A DNA stretch of 64,000 nt from a bacterium MS4 (lineage in GTDB: Bacteria; Bacillota; Clostridia; Oscillospirales; Acutalibacteraceae), in NCBI GenBank assembly GCA_000752215.1, contig CCFG01000017.1, positions 744,001 to 808,000 of the forward strand, written 5' to 3'. The notes under the pieces are model-generated. The model did not search any database and had not been told where the DNA came from. It worked only from the letters and a program-made list of their open reading frames with translations. The position numbers were made by a program, and so were the translations under genes. Of the stretch, positions 15,792-25,898 are shown piece by piece. Position 1 is the first letter of the stretch. Every line of letters begins with the position of its first letter.

Positions 15792-16424
15792 TTACGCCTC
15801 TAATGCGGCAAGAATCAGTTTTGTGGTGTGCCCGACATCCTCTTGCCCTTCTACTGTGCAAAGCTTGCCCTGTTTCAGATAGTAATCCTTCAGGGGCTCG
15901 GTTTGCTCGTGATATACATTTAAACGCTCTTTGACCGTATCCGGGTGGTCGTCCTTGCGCTGAACTAGGGTGCCGCCGCATTTGCTGCAAACGCCCTCCA
16001 CCTCCGGCTTTTTGTAAAGCAGGTGGTAGCTGGCCCCGCAGTTTTCGCAGACACGGCGTCCGGACATACGCTGCACGATCGTCTCGTCGGAGACCTCAAT
16101 GTTGAGGACCCTGTCAATGCGAACGCCCATTTTGTCCAGAGCCTCGGCCTGGGGAATCGTGCGCGGAAACCCGTCCAGAACGAATCCGTTTTTGCAGTCG
16201 TCATTGGCCAGACGCTCTTTGATAATGCCGATGACAACCTCGTCGGGAACAAGCTTGCCCGCGTCCACAAAGGACTTGGCGCGAACTCCCATCTCAGTGC
16301 CGCTCTTCAGCGCTTCACGAATAATATTACCCGTGGATATTGCAGGAATGTTATAACGCGAGCAGATGACTTCTGCCTGCGTGCCTTTACCGGCGCCGGG
16401 GGCGCCGAGAAGGATCAGATTCAT
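15792..16424 (-). CDS. adk: Adenylate kinase, zinc-lid type
   Basis: A 210-residue long-form adenylate kinase (ATP + AMP to 2 ADP). P-loop GAPGAGKGTQ at residues 7-16, DGFPRTIPQAEAL near 84-96, and a lid with four Cys in CENCGASYHL and VCSKCGG (structural zinc, typical of Firmicutes). It follows secY by 16 bp and is in the secY-adk-map block of the spc operon. Confidence 0.97.
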   Translation of the reverse strand: MNLILLGAPGAGKGTQAEVICSRYNIPAISTGNIIREALKSGTEMGVRAKSFVDAGKLVPDEVVIGIIKERLANDDCKNGFVLDGFPRTIPQAEALDKMGVRIDRVLNIEVSDETIVQRMSGRRVCENCGASYHLLYKKPEVEGVCSKCGGTLVQRKDDHPDTVKERLNVYHEQTEPLKDYYLKQGKLCTVEGQEDVGHTTKLILAALEA

Positions 16425-16440
16425 ATTCTCTCACTCCTTA

Positions 16441-17775
16441 TCAATCAAGGAAGCCTTTGTAATGGCGCATCATCATCTGCGACTCCATCTGCTTCACGGT
16501 TTCCAGCGCGACACCAACCAAAATCAGGATGGAGGTTCCGCCGATCGACATGTTGTGCATGCCGGTAGCGGCGCCGAAGCCGATGGGCAGCAGAGCGATA
16601 ACCGCAAGGAACAGCGCCCCGATTAAAGTGATCTTAGAAAGAATCTTCGCGATAAAGTCAGAAGTGGGTTTGCCCGGACGAATGCCGGGAATCGTGCCAT
16701 TGTTCTGACGAAGATTATTGGCCATCTCTATCGGATTATACTGAATTGTCACGTAGAAATAAGCAAACATGATAATCAGCAGGAAATACATCAGCGAATA
16801 GATCCATCCGGTAGAGGAGAAAGCTTCAAAAAAGCCCTTCCAGAATCCGGTTGTCACCTTGTTGCCAAGGAACAGCTGGATCGTACTTGGAATCGAGAGA
16901 ATGGAACTTGCGAAAATAATCGGCATAACGCCGGACATGGCAACCTTAATCGGAATATGGCTGCTCTGGCCGCCGTACATCTTCCTTCCGACCATACGCT
17001 TGGCGTACTGTACGGGAATACGGCGCTCCGAGTCATTCATAAACACAATGACCCAGATGACCACAAGGAAGATCAGCACAAACAGCGGAACGAAGAAATA
17101 GTACTTGCCGTAGGTGGACGCGTCCTCGTTGGCGGCCTGCAGATACTGTCCCAGCAAGCTGATTGTGTGCGGCATTCTCGCCACAATACCGGAAAACAGC
17201 AAAATGGAAATACCGTTTCCAATACCCTTTTGGTTGATCTGTTCGCCCAGCCACATCATCAGCGCGGTACCTGCGGTAAACGCCATGATGATGACAAAAG
17301 CGGCAAACACCTGCTCCCAGCCCTTGGTGTATTTCGCGATCGGAACACCCTGATAGGAGCTGTTGCGCAGATAGAAGAAATAAGCGGTGCCCTGAATCAA
17401 GCCAAGACCGACGGTGACGTAGCGGGTCATGGTGCCGATCTTCTTGCGGCCCTCTTCGCCTTCTTTTGCCAGTCTTTCCAGCGCCGGAATAGCAACTGTC
17501 AAAAGCTGCATAATAATGGAGCTGTTGATGTAGGGCGTAACGCTCATTGCAAACAGAGTACCGTTTGCAAAAGCGCCGCCGGAGAGCATATCAAGGTAGC
17601 TCAGTGCCGAACCGGTCTTGTCGACCGTGGTCATCAGTCCCTTCAATGCGACGACATTGAGGAACGGAACAGGAATGACCGCACCGAAGCGGAAAACCAT
17701 GATGATAAGCAGTGTAAACAGGATCTTTTTACGGAGATCCGGGATAGACCAGGCATTCTTTATTGTTTGAAACAA
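16441..17775 (-). CDS. secY: Protein translocase subunit SecY
   Basis: A 444-residue membrane protein with ten hydrophobic segments, the central channel of the Sec translocon. Family features include FRFGAVIPVPF near residue 26, the plug region near 60-70, and RIPVQYAKRMVGRKMYGGQSSHIP near 251 in the SecA/ribosome-contacting loop, then MPIIFASS. The ATG is 1 bp after the L15 stop codon, so it is strongly coupled to ribosomal protein synthesis. Confidence 0.97.
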   Translation of the reverse strand: MFQTIKNAWSIPDLRKKILFTLLIIMVFRFGAVIPVPFLNVVALKGLMTTVDKTGSALSYLDMLSGGAFANGTLFAMSVTPYINSSIIMQLLTVAIPALERLAKEGEEGRKKIGTMTRYVTVGLGLIQGTAYFFYLRNSSYQGVPIAKYTKGWEQVFAAFVIIMAFTAGTALMMWLGEQINQKGIGNGISILLFSGIVARMPHTISLLGQYLQAANEDASTYGKYYFFVPLFVLIFLVVIWVIVFMNDSERRIPVQYAKRMVGRKMYGGQSSHIPIKVAMSGVMPIIFASSILSIPSTIQLFLGNKVTTGFWKGFFEAFSSTGWIYSLMYFLLIIMFAYFYVTIQYNPIEMANNLRQNNGTIPGIRPGKPTSDFIAKILSKITLIGALFLAVIALLPIGFGAATGMHNMSIGGTSILILVGVALETVKQMESQMMMRHYKGFLD

Positions 17776-17776
17776 C

Positions 17777-18217
17777 TTAGATCACCTCTGCCTTCCCACC
17801 CGCGGTTTCTATCTTTTGCTTCGCAGCCTCGGAATAAGCAGTAACCTTTACTGTTAATTTTTTTGTCAGATTGCCGTTGGCAAGGATCTTCACCCCGTCA
17901 CAGCAGGTCTTTACAATGCCCGCATCGATCAGCGCCTGGGTGTCGACCACAGAGCCGTCTTCGAACTTGTCGAGTGTGCCTACGTTAACAGAAACGATGG
18001 TTTTAGCAAAAACATTGTTAAAACCTCTTTTCGGAATACGTCTCTGTAAAGGCATCTGACCGCCTTCAAATCCGGGACGCATGCCTCTGCCCGCTCTGGC
18101 CTTTTGACCCTTGTGGCCCTTGCCGGCAGTTTTTCCCTGACCTGAACCGTGTCCTCTGCCGATACGCTTCGGCTCTTTGGTGGAACCGGGTACAGCAGTT
18201 AGTTCATGCAACTTCAT
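17777..18217 (-). CDS. rplO: 50S ribosomal protein L15
   Basis: A 146-residue L15 with the glycine-rich N-terminus [25 protein letters not shown] and the [18 protein letters not shown] block. It binds 23S rRNA late in 50S assembly. It lies between L30 and secY as usual. Confidence 0.97.
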   Translation of the reverse strand: MKLHELTAVPGSTKEPKRIGRGHGSGQGKTAGKGHKGQKARAGRGMRPGFEGGQMPLQRRIPKRGFNNVFAKTIVSVNVGTLDKFEDGSVVDTQALIDAGIVKTCCDGVKILANGNLTKKLTVKVTAYSEAAKQKIETAGGKAEVI

Positions 18218-18235
18218 TTACTCGCACCTCCTTGC

Positions 18236-18415
18236 TTACGCTTTACTTACCTCGATGAGGTGGATTATCTTGGCCACCTTGCCTTTGGTCTGTTCATTTT
18301 CAGGCTGAACGGAAGTGTCGCCGATTTTAAAGAGACCAAGAGCCTGGGCGGTTGCAATCTGGTCCTTTTTGCTGCCGATAAGACTTTTTATCAGCTTTAC
18401 TTTCAGCTGTGCCAT
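18236..18415 (-). CDS. rpmD: 50S ribosomal protein L30
   Basis: A 59-residue L30 reading AQLKVKLIKSLIGSKKDQIA at the start and KVAKIIHLIEVSKA at the end. The ATG at 18415 has AAGGGGG upstream. It lies between S5 and L15. It is normal in length for a bacterial L30. Confidence 0.95.
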   Translation of the reverse strand: MAQLKVKLIKSLIGSKKDQIATAQALGLFKIGDTSVQPENEQTKGKVAKIIHLIEVSKA

Positions 18416-18430
18416 CTTGCTACCCCCTTA

Positions 18431-18928
18431 TTAAAGAATATCTTTTACCGACTTGCCGCGTGTTGCAGCGACTTCACCGGCAGTACGCAGCTTGGACATG
18501 CCGTCCAAGGTTGCTCTTACTACATTACATGGATTGTTGGAACGCAGGGCCTTTGTTCTGATGTCCCTGATTCCGATCGCTTCTACGACCGCACGGACCG
18601 GGCCGCCGGCAATGACACCGGTACCGGGAGCGGCAGGCTTCATCAAAACTCTGCCGGCACCGTACGCGCCGATAATTTCGTGCGGGATGGTGGAGCCGCG
18701 CATAGCAACCTTGATGAGGTTCTTTTTTGCGTCTTCAATTCCCTTGCGGATCGCGTCAGGAACTTCGCCCGACTTTCCGATGCCGAAACCGACTGTGCCG
18801 TTTCCGTCGCCAACTACCACAAGAGCTGCGAACTTGAAGATACGGCCGCCTTTTACGGTCTTGGATACACGATTAATAGCAACTACATGTTCTTTGAGTT
18901 CCATAGACGTTGCGTCAATTCTAGCCAA
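18431..18928 (-). CDS. rpsE: 30S ribosomal protein S5
   Basis: A 165-residue S5. The double-stranded RNA-binding domain shows [21 protein letters not shown] and [22 protein letters not shown], and the C-terminal domain has [21 protein letters not shown]. It works in decoding accuracy at the 30S body. It follows L18 by 15 bp. Confidence 0.97.
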   Translation of the reverse strand: MARIDATSMELKEHVVAINRVSKTVKGGRIFKFAALVVVGDGNGTVGFGIGKSGEVPDAIRKGIEDAKKNLIKVAMRGSTIPHEIIGAYGAGRVLMKPAAPGTGVIAGGPVRAVVEAIGIRDIRTKALRSNNPCNVVRATLDGMSKLRTAGEVAATRGKSVKDIL

Positions 18929-18943
18929 AAGTATTCCTCCTTC

Positions 18944-19303
18944 TTAGAACTTGAGGCCGCCCTCACGGGCGCCTTCGGCCAGCTCTTTGACGCGGCCGTG
19001 GAAAATATAGCCGCCGCGGTCAAATACGACCTCGGTGATGCCCTTTTCGGCGGCACGTTTGGCAATAAGCTCGCCAACCTTACGTGCGGCGTCCTTGTTT
19101 CCGCCATTACCATTGAAATCCTTGTCCAGTGTGGAAGCTGCTGCAAGAGTAACTCCCTTTACGTCGTCGATAATCTGGGCGTAGATATTGGTGGTAGAGC
19201 GAAATACATTCAGGCGTGGGCACTCTGCTGTGCCGGAAATTTTACCGCGCACCCTGCGGTGACGGTTAAGCCTGGCTCTGTTTGTGTCAGTCTTATTCAC
19301 CAT
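18944..19303 (-). CDS. rplR: 50S ribosomal protein L18
   Basis: A 119-residue L18: [39 protein letters not shown], then [26 protein letters not shown]. It carries 5S rRNA into the central protuberance with L5. It lies between L6 and S5. Confidence 0.97.
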   Translation of the reverse strand: MVNKTDTNRARLNRHRRVRGKISGTAECPRLNVFRSTTNIYAQIIDDVKGVTLAAASTLDKDFNGNGGNKDAARKVGELIAKRAAEKGITEVVFDRGGYIFHGRVKELAEGAREGGLKF

Positions 19304-19321
19304 TTGTTATTCACTCCTTAC

Positions 19322-19870
19322 TTACTTCTTAGCGCCCTTGCCGGCCTTGCCTTCCTTATGGCGGACAAATTCACCGGTATAGCGGATACCCTTGCCCTTA
19401 TACGGCTCAGGCGGACGTTTCTCGCGCACTTCGGCGGCAAACTGACCAACCTGCTGCTTATCCGGGCCCGAGATCACGATTTTGTTTGCAGCTGGGCACT
19501 CGATGGAAATACCATCGATCTCAGGGACGATCACCTGATGAGAATAACCGAGATTCATCACAAGGTTCTTGCCCTGCTTCTGCACACGGTAGCCGACGCC
19601 CAAAACGTCAAGCTCCTTTTTGAATCCGTCCGTTACGCCGACAACCATGTTGTGGACCAGCGTGCGGGTCAGACCGTGCAGCGACCTGTTTTCTTTTTCG
19701 TCGTTGGGACGGGTGACGAGCACCTCGCTGCCTTCCACAGAAACGTTCATATTGTGATGAATTTTCTGGGTCAGCGTACCCTTCGGTCCCTTGACGGTGA
19801 CAACGTTGCCGTCAACCTGAACGGTGACGCCAGCGGGAATATTTATGGGTTTTCTTCCAATTCGCGACAT
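19322..19870 (-). CDS. rplF: 50S ribosomal protein L6
   Basis: A 182-residue L6: [15 protein letters not shown] at the start and the C-terminal signature [25 protein letters not shown]. It is a two-lobed protein near the factor-binding site of the 50S subunit. It follows S8 by 15 bp. Confidence 0.97.
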   Translation of the reverse strand: MSRIGRKPINIPAGVTVQVDGNVVTVKGPKGTLTQKIHHNMNVSVEGSEVLVTRPNDEKENRSLHGLTRTLVHNMVVGVTDGFKKELDVLGVGYRVQKQGKNLVMNLGYSHQVIVPEIDGISIECPAANKIVISGPDKQQVGQFAAEVREKRPPEPYKGKGIRYTGEFVRHKEGKAGKGAKK

Positions 19871-19885
19871 TACTGCACCCCCTTG

Positions 19886-20284
19886 TTACCAGATAAATGC
19901 GAGAACCTCTCCGCCGACATTCTCTTTGCGGGCCTGACGGTCGGTCATGATGCCCTTCGAAGTAGAAATGACAGCGATGCCCAGGCCCTTCATGACCTTT
20001 GGCAGATCCTCTGCGTTGGAATAGATACGAAGGCCTGGCTTACTGACTCTGCGCAGACCGTTGATGGCGGGGACTTTGTTCTCGCCATATTTGAGATTCA
20101 CTTTGATAATTCCCTGTTTGCCGTCCTCTGTTACCGTATAATTCTTTACATAGCCCTCGTCAACAAGAATTTGCACAATGGCCTTTTTCATGTTGGAAGC
20201 GGGAATGTCAACCGAATCGTGCTTTGCAGAAACTGCATTGCGAATACGGGTGAGCAAATCAGCAATTGTATCTGTAATTTGCAT
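19886..20284 (-). CDS. rpsH: 30S ribosomal protein S8
   Basis: A 132-residue S8: [33 protein letters not shown] and the C-terminal [31 protein letters not shown]. It binds the 16S central domain, and in E. coli it is the translational repressor of the spc operon. It lies between S14 and L6. Confidence 0.97.
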   Translation of the reverse strand: MQITDTIADLLTRIRNAVSAKHDSVDIPASNMKKAIVQILVDEGYVKNYTVTEDGKQGIIKVNLKYGENKVPAINGLRRVSKPGLRIYSNAEDLPKVMKGLGIAVISTSKGIMTDRQARKENVGGEVLAFIW

Positions 20285-20307
20285 ACCGTTACCTCCTTTG
20301 CTAAGCT

Positions 20308-20493
20308 TTACCAGCTGGCCTTTTTCACGCCCGGGATCTCACCCTTGTGAGCAAGTTCTCTAAAGCATATACGGCAAATTCCGAACTTGCGAAGGTAGGC
20401 ATGCGGCCTGCCACAGATTTTGCATCTGTTGTATTCGCGAGACGAGAATTTCGCAACTCTCTGCTGCTTGATTTTCATAGAAGTCTTGGCCAC
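20308..20493 (-). CDS. rpsN: 30S ribosomal protein S14, type Z
   Basis: A 61-residue short S14 with intact zinc ligands in [20 protein letters not shown] (Cys24, 27, 40, 43). This zinc form is usual in Gram-positive spc operons; the longer zinc-free form is not seen here. It lies between L5 and S8. Confidence 0.97.
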   Translation of the reverse strand: MAKTSMKIKQQRVAKFSSREYNRCKICGRPHAYLRKFGICRICFRELAHKGEIPGVKKASW

Positions 20494-20505
20494 AATATTC
20501 CCTCC

Positions 20506-21045
20506 TTATTTCGCAAACGGGGCGCCCATGAGTGTTAAGAGCTCTCTGGATTCCTCGTCGGTGTTTGCGGTCGTTACGAAACAAATATCCATTCCGCGGA
20601 CCTTATCGATTTTGTCGTAATCAATTTCAGGGAAAATCAGCTGCTCTTTGACGCCCATATTGTAGTTGCCGCGGCCGTCGAACGAGTTCGCGCTGATTCC
20701 TCTGAAGTCTCTTACGCGCGGGAGAGCAACATTGAAGAGCCTGTCTAAGAACTCGTACATTCTGTCGCCTCTGAGCGTTACCTTTACGCCGATGTTCATG
20801 CCCTCACGGAGCTTGAAGTTTGCAACCGATTTTTTCGCTTTGCAGATCACCGGCTTCTGGCCGGTAATCGTCGCGAGATCGGTTGTGATGGCGTCAATTA
20901 CCTTTGCGTTTTCCTTTGCTTCACCGGCGCCTACATTGATGACGATCTTCTCAAGCTTCGGAATCTGCATGACGCTCTTGTAAGAAAACTTTTTCATCAG
21001 TGCGGGTGCGACATCTTTTTGGTAAAATTCCTTCAGTCTTGCCAT
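20506..21045 (-). CDS. rplE: 50S ribosomal protein L5
   Basis: A 179-residue L5: KYNFKS-like start replaced by [21 protein letters not shown], then [23 protein letters not shown] and the C-terminal block [18 protein letters not shown]. It binds 5S rRNA and the P-site tRNA. It is downstream of L24 with a 16-bp gap. Confidence 0.97.
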   Translation of the reverse strand: MARLKEFYQKDVAPALMKKFSYKSVMQIPKLEKIVINVGAGEAKENAKVIDAITTDLATITGQKPVICKAKKSVANFKLREGMNIGVKVTLRGDRMYEFLDRLFNVALPRVRDFRGISANSFDGRGNYNMGVKEQLIFPEIDYDKIDKVRGMDICFVTTANTDEESRELLTLMGAPFAK

Positions 21046-21061
21046 GTCGTTTTATCCTCCC

Positions 21062-21382
21062 TTACAGCGCTTCGCCGCATTTTTTGCAAACGCGTTCCTT
21101 AGTGCCGTCCTCATAAAGCTTATGCGAGACACGTGTGGGTTTGCCGCAGCGGGGGCAAACGACCTGGACCTTGCAGGCGTACAGTGCGCCTTCGGCTTTC
21201 ACAATACCGCTCTGTTCACCCATTTTGCGGGCTTTAACATGCTTGGAAACCATGTTGCGGCCCTCAACGATGACCTTCCCCTCTTCGGGGCTTACGGCCA
21301 GAACTTTGCCCTTCTTGCCGCGTTCTTTGCCATTTAAAATGACGACGGTGTCACCCGTTTTAACATGAACCTTATTATTCAT
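21062..21382 (-). CDS. rplX: 50S ribosomal protein L24
   Basis: A 106-residue L24 with the KOW motif KTGDTVVILNGKERGKKGKV near the N-terminus and a C-terminal part with CPRCGKPTRV and CKKCGEAL, a likely zinc ribbon seen in Clostridia. The ATG at 21382 is chosen because GGGAGGTG stands just upstream; an in-frame upstream start at 21418 would overlap the L14 end and adds twelve non-conserved residues. It is an assembly initiator of the 50S subunit. Confidence 0.96.
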   Translation of the reverse strand: MNNKVHVKTGDTVVILNGKERGKKGKVLAVSPEEGKVIVEGRNMVSKHVKARKMGEQSGIVKAEGALYACKVQVVCPRCGKPTRVSHKLYEDGTKERVCKKCGEAL

Positions 21383-21398
21383 CAGTGAGCACCTCCCA

Positions 21399-21767
21399 TC
21401 ACAGCACTTCAGGGGCAAGACTTAAAATTTTCAAATAGTCTTTGTCACGCAGTTCTCTGGCCACGGGCCCGAAAATACGCGTTCCCCTCGGATTTTTATC
21501 GTCTTTGATGAGGACAGCCGCATTTTCGTCAAAGCGGATGTATGTTCCATCATCACGGCGGACGCCGAAAGCAGTGCGAACAATGACTGCCTTAACGACT
21601 TCGCCTTTTTTAACAGTGCCGCCCGGAGCCGCTTTTTTAACGGAAGCGACAACCACGTCACCTATATTGGCATACCTTCTGCCGGTACCGCCGAGAACGC
21701 GGATGCACATAAGCTGCTTCGCGCCGGTGTTGTCGGCAACGTTGAGGTAAGTCTGCTGTTGAATCAC
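21399..21767 (-). CDS. rplN: 50S ribosomal protein L14
   Basis: A 122-residue L14: [27 protein letters not shown] at the start and [28 protein letters not shown] at the end. It forms intersubunit bridges and is a docking site for RsfS. It is the first gene of the spc segment, 28 bp after S17, with no terminator between. Confidence 0.97.
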   Translation of the reverse strand: MIQQQTYLNVADNTGAKQLMCIRVLGGTGRRYANIGDVVVASVKKAAPGGTVKKGEVVKAVIVRTAFGVRRDDGTYIRFDENAAVLIKDDKNPRGTRIFGPVARELRDKDYLKILSLAPEVL

Positions 21768-21795
21768 AGTGCGTTCCTCCTTTGCTTAAAGCCAA

Positions 21796-22053
21796 TTACT
21801 TGGCTTTCTCTATAATCTCGACGAGACGCCATCTTTTCTCTTTGCTGAGGGGACGGGTCTCCATCACACGCACGCGGTCACCGATTGTGCATTCATTGTT
21901 TTCATCATGTGCTTTCAGCTTCACGGTACGCTTGATAATCTTGTTGTAAAGCGGATGCTTTACTCTGTTTTCGATTGCAACCACAATGGTTTTATCCATT
22001 TTGTTGCTGACGACCTTGCCAATCTCTGCTTTTCTAATATTCCGATCGCTCAC
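21796..22053 (-). CDS. rpsQ: 30S ribosomal protein S17
   Basis: An 85-residue OB-fold S17: [36 protein letters not shown] and [23 protein letters not shown]. It binds the 16S 5-prime domain. It lies between L29 and L14. Confidence 0.97.
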   Translation of the reverse strand: MSDRNIRKAEIGKVVSNKMDKTIVVAIENRVKHPLYNKIIKRTVKLKAHDENNECTIGDRVRVMETRPLSKEKRWRLVEIIEKAK

Positions 22054-22072
22054 AGATTAATCCTCCCTTCCG

Positions 22073-22279
22073 TTACGCATTGGCGCTGTCCTTGATTTCG
22101 ATCTCGCGCAAAATTGTTTTGACACGGGCGATATCCTTTTTGACAGCGGAGATACGCATCGGGTTATCGAGCTGATTAATGGCAAGTTGGAAACGCAGGT
22201 TGAAAAGCTCGGCCTTGAGGTCCTTAAGCTTACTTTCCAGTTCTGCTGTCGTTAATTCTCTGACTTCTGAGGCCTTCAT
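22073..22279 (-). CDS. rpmC: 50S ribosomal protein L29
   Basis: A 68-residue helical L29: [43 protein letters not shown]. It lies at the exit-tunnel rim next to L23 and helps to dock SRP and trigger factor. Its ATG overlaps the L16 stop codon (TAATG). Confidence 0.97.
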   Translation of the reverse strand: MKASEVRELTTAELESKLKDLKAELFNLRFQLAINQLDNPMRISAVKKDIARVKTILREIEIKDSANA

Positions 22280-22704
22280 TACTGCTCACCACCCGTTTCT
22301 TCCTTCTTAACAAACTTGCACTTAATCGGCAGTTTGTTGGACGCCAGACGTAAAGCTTCTCTTGCAGTTTCTTCCGAAACTCCGCCGATTTCAAACATAA
22401 CTCTGCCCGGTTTTACAACTGCGACCCAGTACTCAGGGGAACCTTTACCGGAACCCATTCGGGTTTCAGCCGGCTTCTGAGTGATCGGCTTGTCTGGGAA
22501 AATCTTGATCCACACCTGACCGAATCTTTTGCAGTAACGTGTCATGGCGACACGGGCCGCTTCGATCTGGTTGGAGGTGATCCATGCCGGCTCTAAGGCC
22601 TGAAGGCCGAAATCGCCGTAAGTTACCTTATTTCCGCGGTAGCTCTTTCCGGTCATACGACCGCGATGCACTTTGCGGTATTTTACACGCTTAGGCAACA
22701 GCAT
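22279..22704 (-). CDS. rplP: 50S ribosomal protein L16
   Basis: A 141-residue L16: [19 protein letters not shown], then [26 protein letters not shown] and [24 protein letters not shown]. It organises the A-site tRNA-binding region of the 50S subunit. The ATG overlaps the S3 stop codon (TAATG), so S3-L16-L29 are chained by overlap. Confidence 0.97.
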   Translation of the reverse strand: MLLPKRVKYRKVHRGRMTGKSYRGNKVTYGDFGLQALEPAWITSNQIEAARVAMTRYCKRFGQVWIKIFPDKPITQKPAETRMGSGKGSPEYWVAVVKPGRVMFEIGGVSEETAREALRLASNKLPIKCKFVKKEETGGEQ

Positions 22705-23369
22705 TATTTACTGCCTCCTTCCTTACGAGGCTTGCGGTTGTCCACAAGGACTTCGCCTCTGTAAATCCAGACCTTTACGCCAATGCGGCCATAGGTTGTG
22801 GCGGCTTCGGCAAAACCGTAGTCGATGTCGGCACGGATGGTCTGAAGGGGAATGGTACCGTCGTGATACTGTTCGCGTCTTGCGATTTCAGCACCGCCCA
22901 GACGGCCGGACACCTGGGTTTTGATACCCTTGGCGCCGAGCTTCATGGCACGGCCGATGCACTGCTTCATCGCGCGGCGGAAAGAAATTCTCTTTTCGAG
23001 CTGCTGCGCAATGTTCTCAGCGACGAGCTGCGCGTTCAGGTCGGGGGATTTTACCTCTACAATATTGATTGTAACAGGTTTCTTGAGGATACTCTCGCAC
23101 TGAAGACGGAGCTTCTCAATTTCCGAACCGCCCCTGCCGATTACCATGCCCGGCTTGGCGCAGTGAATGTGAACGCGAACCTTAGATGCGTCACGCTCAA
23201 TTTCAATTTTCGGAATCCCGGCCGGATAAAGCTGCTTCTTCAGCACCTTGCGCAGATTGTAGTCTTCAACGAGAGTATCGCCGAAAACGCTGTCCTTCGC
23301 GAACCAGCGGGAATCCCAGTCTTTAATTACGCCCACGCGAAACCCGTGGGGATTGATTTTCTGGCCCAT
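22704..23369 (-). CDS. rpsC: 30S ribosomal protein S3
   Basis: A 221-residue S3: [23 protein letters not shown], a KH domain with [13 protein letters not shown] near residue 76, and the C-terminal domain [40 protein letters not shown]. It lines the mRNA entry channel. It follows L22 by 20 bp. Confidence 0.97.
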   Translation of the reverse strand: MGQKINPHGFRVGVIKDWDSRWFAKDSVFGDTLVEDYNLRKVLKKQLYPAGIPKIEIERDASKVRVHIHCAKPGMVIGRGGSEIEKLRLQCESILKKPVTINIVEVKSPDLNAQLVAENIAQQLEKRISFRRAMKQCIGRAMKLGAKGIKTQVSGRLGGAEIARREQYHDGTIPLQTIRADIDYGFAEAATTYGRIGVKVWIYRGEVLVDNRKPRKEGGSK

Positions 23370-23389
23370 AGTTTACCTCCTCTTCCGCC

Positions 23390-23725
23390 TTATTCTTTTT
23401 CCTTGAGCACGAGGGTAACGTGCGAAGTTCTTTTTTCAATTCTGAACGCGCGACCCTGCGCCCTGGGACGAATGCGCTTGAGGATCGGGCCCGGACATAC
23501 GAAGCATTCCGCAACGTAAAGTCTGGAAACATCCATATTGTGGTTATTCTCAGCGTTAGCCATGGCCGACTTCAATAATTTCTGAAGATATTCCGTAGCG
23601 GCCTTTGGTGTATTCTTGAGGATAGCCATTGCAACGTCAGCCGGCTTGTTGCGAATGAGATCAAGCACGATCTGAACCTTGCGGGGTGAAATACGGGCGT
23701 ACTTTAAATAGGCCCTTGCTTCCAT
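23390..23725 (-). CDS. rplV: 50S ribosomal protein L22
   Basis: A 111-residue L22: [25 protein letters not shown], then the tunnel-lining loop and [24 protein letters not shown]. The ATG at 23725 has AAAGGAG at 8 nt; an in-frame GTG at 23734 overlaps that site. It lines the nascent-peptide tunnel with L4, where macrolide-resistance mutations occur in other species. Confidence 0.96.
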   Translation of the reverse strand: MEARAYLKYARISPRKVQIVLDLIRNKPADVAMAILKNTPKAATEYLQKLLKSAMANAENNHNMDVSRLYVAECFVCPGPILKRIRPRAQGRAFRIEKRTSHVTLVLKEKE

Positions 23726-23746
23726 GCTATACACTCCTTTCGGCCG

Positions 23747-24028
23747 TTATCTTGTCGGCGATGATGTTTTGGAACCGGAATGTCCCTTGAAGGTTCTGGT
23801 TGGGGCAAACTCGCCGAGCTTGTGGCCGACCATATCTTCCGTTACATAGACCGGAACATGCTTGCGGCCGTCGTGGACCGCGATTGTATGACCAACGAAA
23901 TCAGGGAAAATAATGGAAGCCCTGCTCCATGTTTTGATGATTTTCTTTTCGCCGGCCGCGTTCATTTCTTGAATCCTTTTAAGCAGCACAGGCTGAACAT
24001 AAGGACCCTTTTTTATGCTTCTGCCCAT
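23747..24028 (-). CDS. rpsS: 30S ribosomal protein S19
   Basis: A 93-residue S19: [26 protein letters not shown] and [50 protein letters not shown] compressed in one domain. It sits in the 30S head beside S13. It is between L2 and L22. Confidence 0.97.
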   Translation of the reverse strand: MGRSIKKGPYVQPVLLKRIQEMNAAGEKKIIKTWSRASIIFPDFVGHTIAVHDGRKHVPVYVTEDMVGHKLGEFAPTRTFKGHSGSKTSSPTR

Positions 24029-24054
24029 AGATGATAAGCTCCTTTCTGTACGCC

Positions 24055-24888
24055 TTATTTGCCGTTTCTGCGCTTGACGATAAATTTATCGGAGCGGTTG
24101 TGGTGAGCGCGGGTCTTGTAGCCGAGGGCCGGTTTACCCCACGGGGTAACAGGTCCCGGACGGCCCACGGGGGATTTGCCTTCGCCGCCGCCGTGCGGAT
24201 GGTCGTTCGGGTTCATAACGGAACCGCGGACTGTCGGTCTCCAACCCATGTGGCGTTTCCGTCCGGCCTTGCCGAGCTTCACGTTCTCATGGTCGATGTT
24301 GCTGACCTGGCCGATGGTGGCCATGCAGTTGACCGGTACGTTGCGAAGTTCGCCGGAAGGCAGTCTCAGAAGAGCCATTCCGTTTTCCTTCGCCATCAGC
24401 TGAGCCATGTTGCCGGCAGCGCGTGCCAGCTGGGCGCCTTTGCCCGGGTAAAGCTCAACGTTGTGGATAAAGGTACCGGTTGGGATATTTTCAAGCGGAA
24501 GCGCGTTGCCGGGCTTGATATCCGCCGCGGCGCCGGATACAACAACGTCGCCGACCTTTAAGCCGTTGGGAGCGATGATGTATCTTTTTTCGCCGTCCTC
24601 ATACTGCACAAGGGCAATAAAGGCGGAACGGTTCGGGTCGTACTCAATGGTGAGAACGCTGCCCGGCGCGTCGAACTTCTGACGCTTAAAGTCAATGATA
24701 CGATACTTTTTACGGTTTCCGCCACCGCGGTGACGGACTGTAATTCTACCGTAGCTGTTGCGGCCGGATTTGTTGCTGATGGAAGTCAGCAGGCTCTTTT
24801 CCGGTGCAACCTTGCTCAGACCGGAATAGTCCGTAACGGACATATTGCGTCTGGAAGCCGTGGTAGGTTTAAAGTTAATAATAGGCAT
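24055..24888 (-). CDS. rplB: 50S ribosomal protein L2
   Basis: A 277-residue L2 with the signature [22 protein letters not shown] near residues 42-63 and, near the C-terminus, [16 protein letters not shown]-type sequence ([18 protein letters not shown]), which contains the conserved His of the peptidyl-transferase neighbourhood. It is essential for subunit joining. A 78-bp gap with a short GGGGAA/TTCCCC hairpin separates it from L23. Confidence 0.97.
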   Translation of the reverse strand: MPIINFKPTTASRRNMSVTDYSGLSKVAPEKSLLTSISNKSGRNSYGRITVRHRGGGNRKKYRIIDFKRQKFDAPGSVLTIEYDPNRSAFIALVQYEDGEKRYIIAPNGLKVGDVVVSGAAADIKPGNALPLENIPTGTFIHNVELYPGKGAQLARAAGNMAQLMAKENGMALLRLPSGELRNVPVNCMATIGQVSNIDHENVKLGKAGRKRHMGWRPTVRGSVMNPNDHPHGGGEGKSPVGRPGPVTPWGKPALGYKTRAHHNRSDKFIVKRRNGK

Positions 24889-24966
24889 TCGGTTTCACAC
24901 TCCTCATGATGGCTTTGCGGGGAATGCCCTTTCCCCATCCTTGCCTCTGCGTTTTTCGGGCAGAGT

Positions 24967-25257
24967 TTACATCATGCCTTCAAAAAACTCGATGGTCTTG
25001 CTGTCGGCAGTAAGGGTAACGTAGGCTTTCTTCCAGGAAGGAGTGTAGCCTTCGTTTTTTCCCTGACGGCGGAACTGGCCTCTTACGTGCAGGGTGTTCA
25101 CCTTGCCGACCTTTACGCCGAAGAGGGTCTCAACCGCTCTTGCAATATCGATTTTTGTGGCATCCTTGGCAACTTCAAAGGCATATTTCTTCATGCCGAT
25201 GCCGGCCATGCTTTTTTCGGTGATAATGGGGCGGATAATAATGTCCTGTGCTGCCAT
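24967..25257 (-). CDS. rplW: 50S ribosomal protein L23
   Basis: A 96-residue L23: DIIIRPIITEKSMAGIGMKKYAFEV, then KVGKVNTLHVRGQFRRQGK and KKAYVTL. It forms the docking site for trigger factor and SRP at the tunnel exit. Its ATG overlaps the L4 stop codon (TAATG). Confidence 0.97.
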   Translation of the reverse strand: MAAQDIIIRPIITEKSMAGIGMKKYAFEVAKDATKIDIARAVETLFGVKVGKVNTLHVRGQFRRQGKNEGYTPSWKKAYVTLTADSKTIEFFEGMM

Positions 25258-25880
25258 TATGCGTACACCTCCTCGATCTGGGCTACGGCGTCCTTCAGCA
25301 CGATAAACCTGTCGGCGTTCAGGATGTCATAGACATTCAGGGTGTTGGCCATTGCCGTTTTCACGCCCGGGATATTCTTAGCCGAAGCGATCACCTTTTC
25401 GTTCACTTCCGGAAGAACGATGAGCGCCTTTTTCTCGGAGCCGATCGCCTTGAGCATTGCCGCGATGGTCTTTGTTTTATACTCGTCAAGTGAAACCCCG
25501 TCAAGCACGACCAGCTCGTTATCGATCACCTTGCTTGAAAGAGCTGACTTCATGGCAAGACGTCTTACCTTTTTGTTTAAGGAATAGCTGTAGTCGCGCG
25601 GCTTCGGAGCAAATACGATACCGCCGTGAGTCCACTGCGGTGAACGTGTGGAGCCCTGTCTTGCGTGACCGGTGCCCTTCTGTCTCCACGGCTTTCTGCC
25701 GCCGCCCGAAACTTCGGCGCGGGTCAGTGCCGACTGTGTGCCCTGGCGCTGGTTCGCAAGGTAGTTAACCACCATGTCGTGCAGAACCTTCGCATTGGGT
25801 TCAATTCCGAATATGGCTTCGGAAAGGTCGATTTTCTCTACTTCTTTACCGGCCATATCAAGTACTGCTACTGTAGGCAT
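25257..25880 (-). CDS. rplD: 50S ribosomal protein L4
   Basis: A 207-residue L4: FGIEPNAKVLHDMVVNYLANQRQGT, then the extended tunnel loop GGRKPWRQKGTGHARQGSTRSPQWTHGG split over residues about 58-90, and LVVLDGVSL. In E. coli L4 is the autogenous regulator of the S10 operon; whether it acts on the leader seen at 26912-27208 is unknown. Confidence 0.97.
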   Translation of the reverse strand: MPTVAVLDMAGKEVEKIDLSEAIFGIEPNAKVLHDMVVNYLANQRQGTQSALTRAEVSGGGRKPWRQKGTGHARQGSTRSPQWTHGGIVFAPKPRDYSYSLNKKVRRLAMKSALSSKVIDNELVVLDGVSLDEYKTKTIAAMLKAIGSEKKALIVLPEVNEKVIASAKNIPGVKTAMANTLNVYDILNADRFIVLKDAVAQIEEVYA

Positions 25881-25898
25881 TCCAAATTCCTCCTTCCC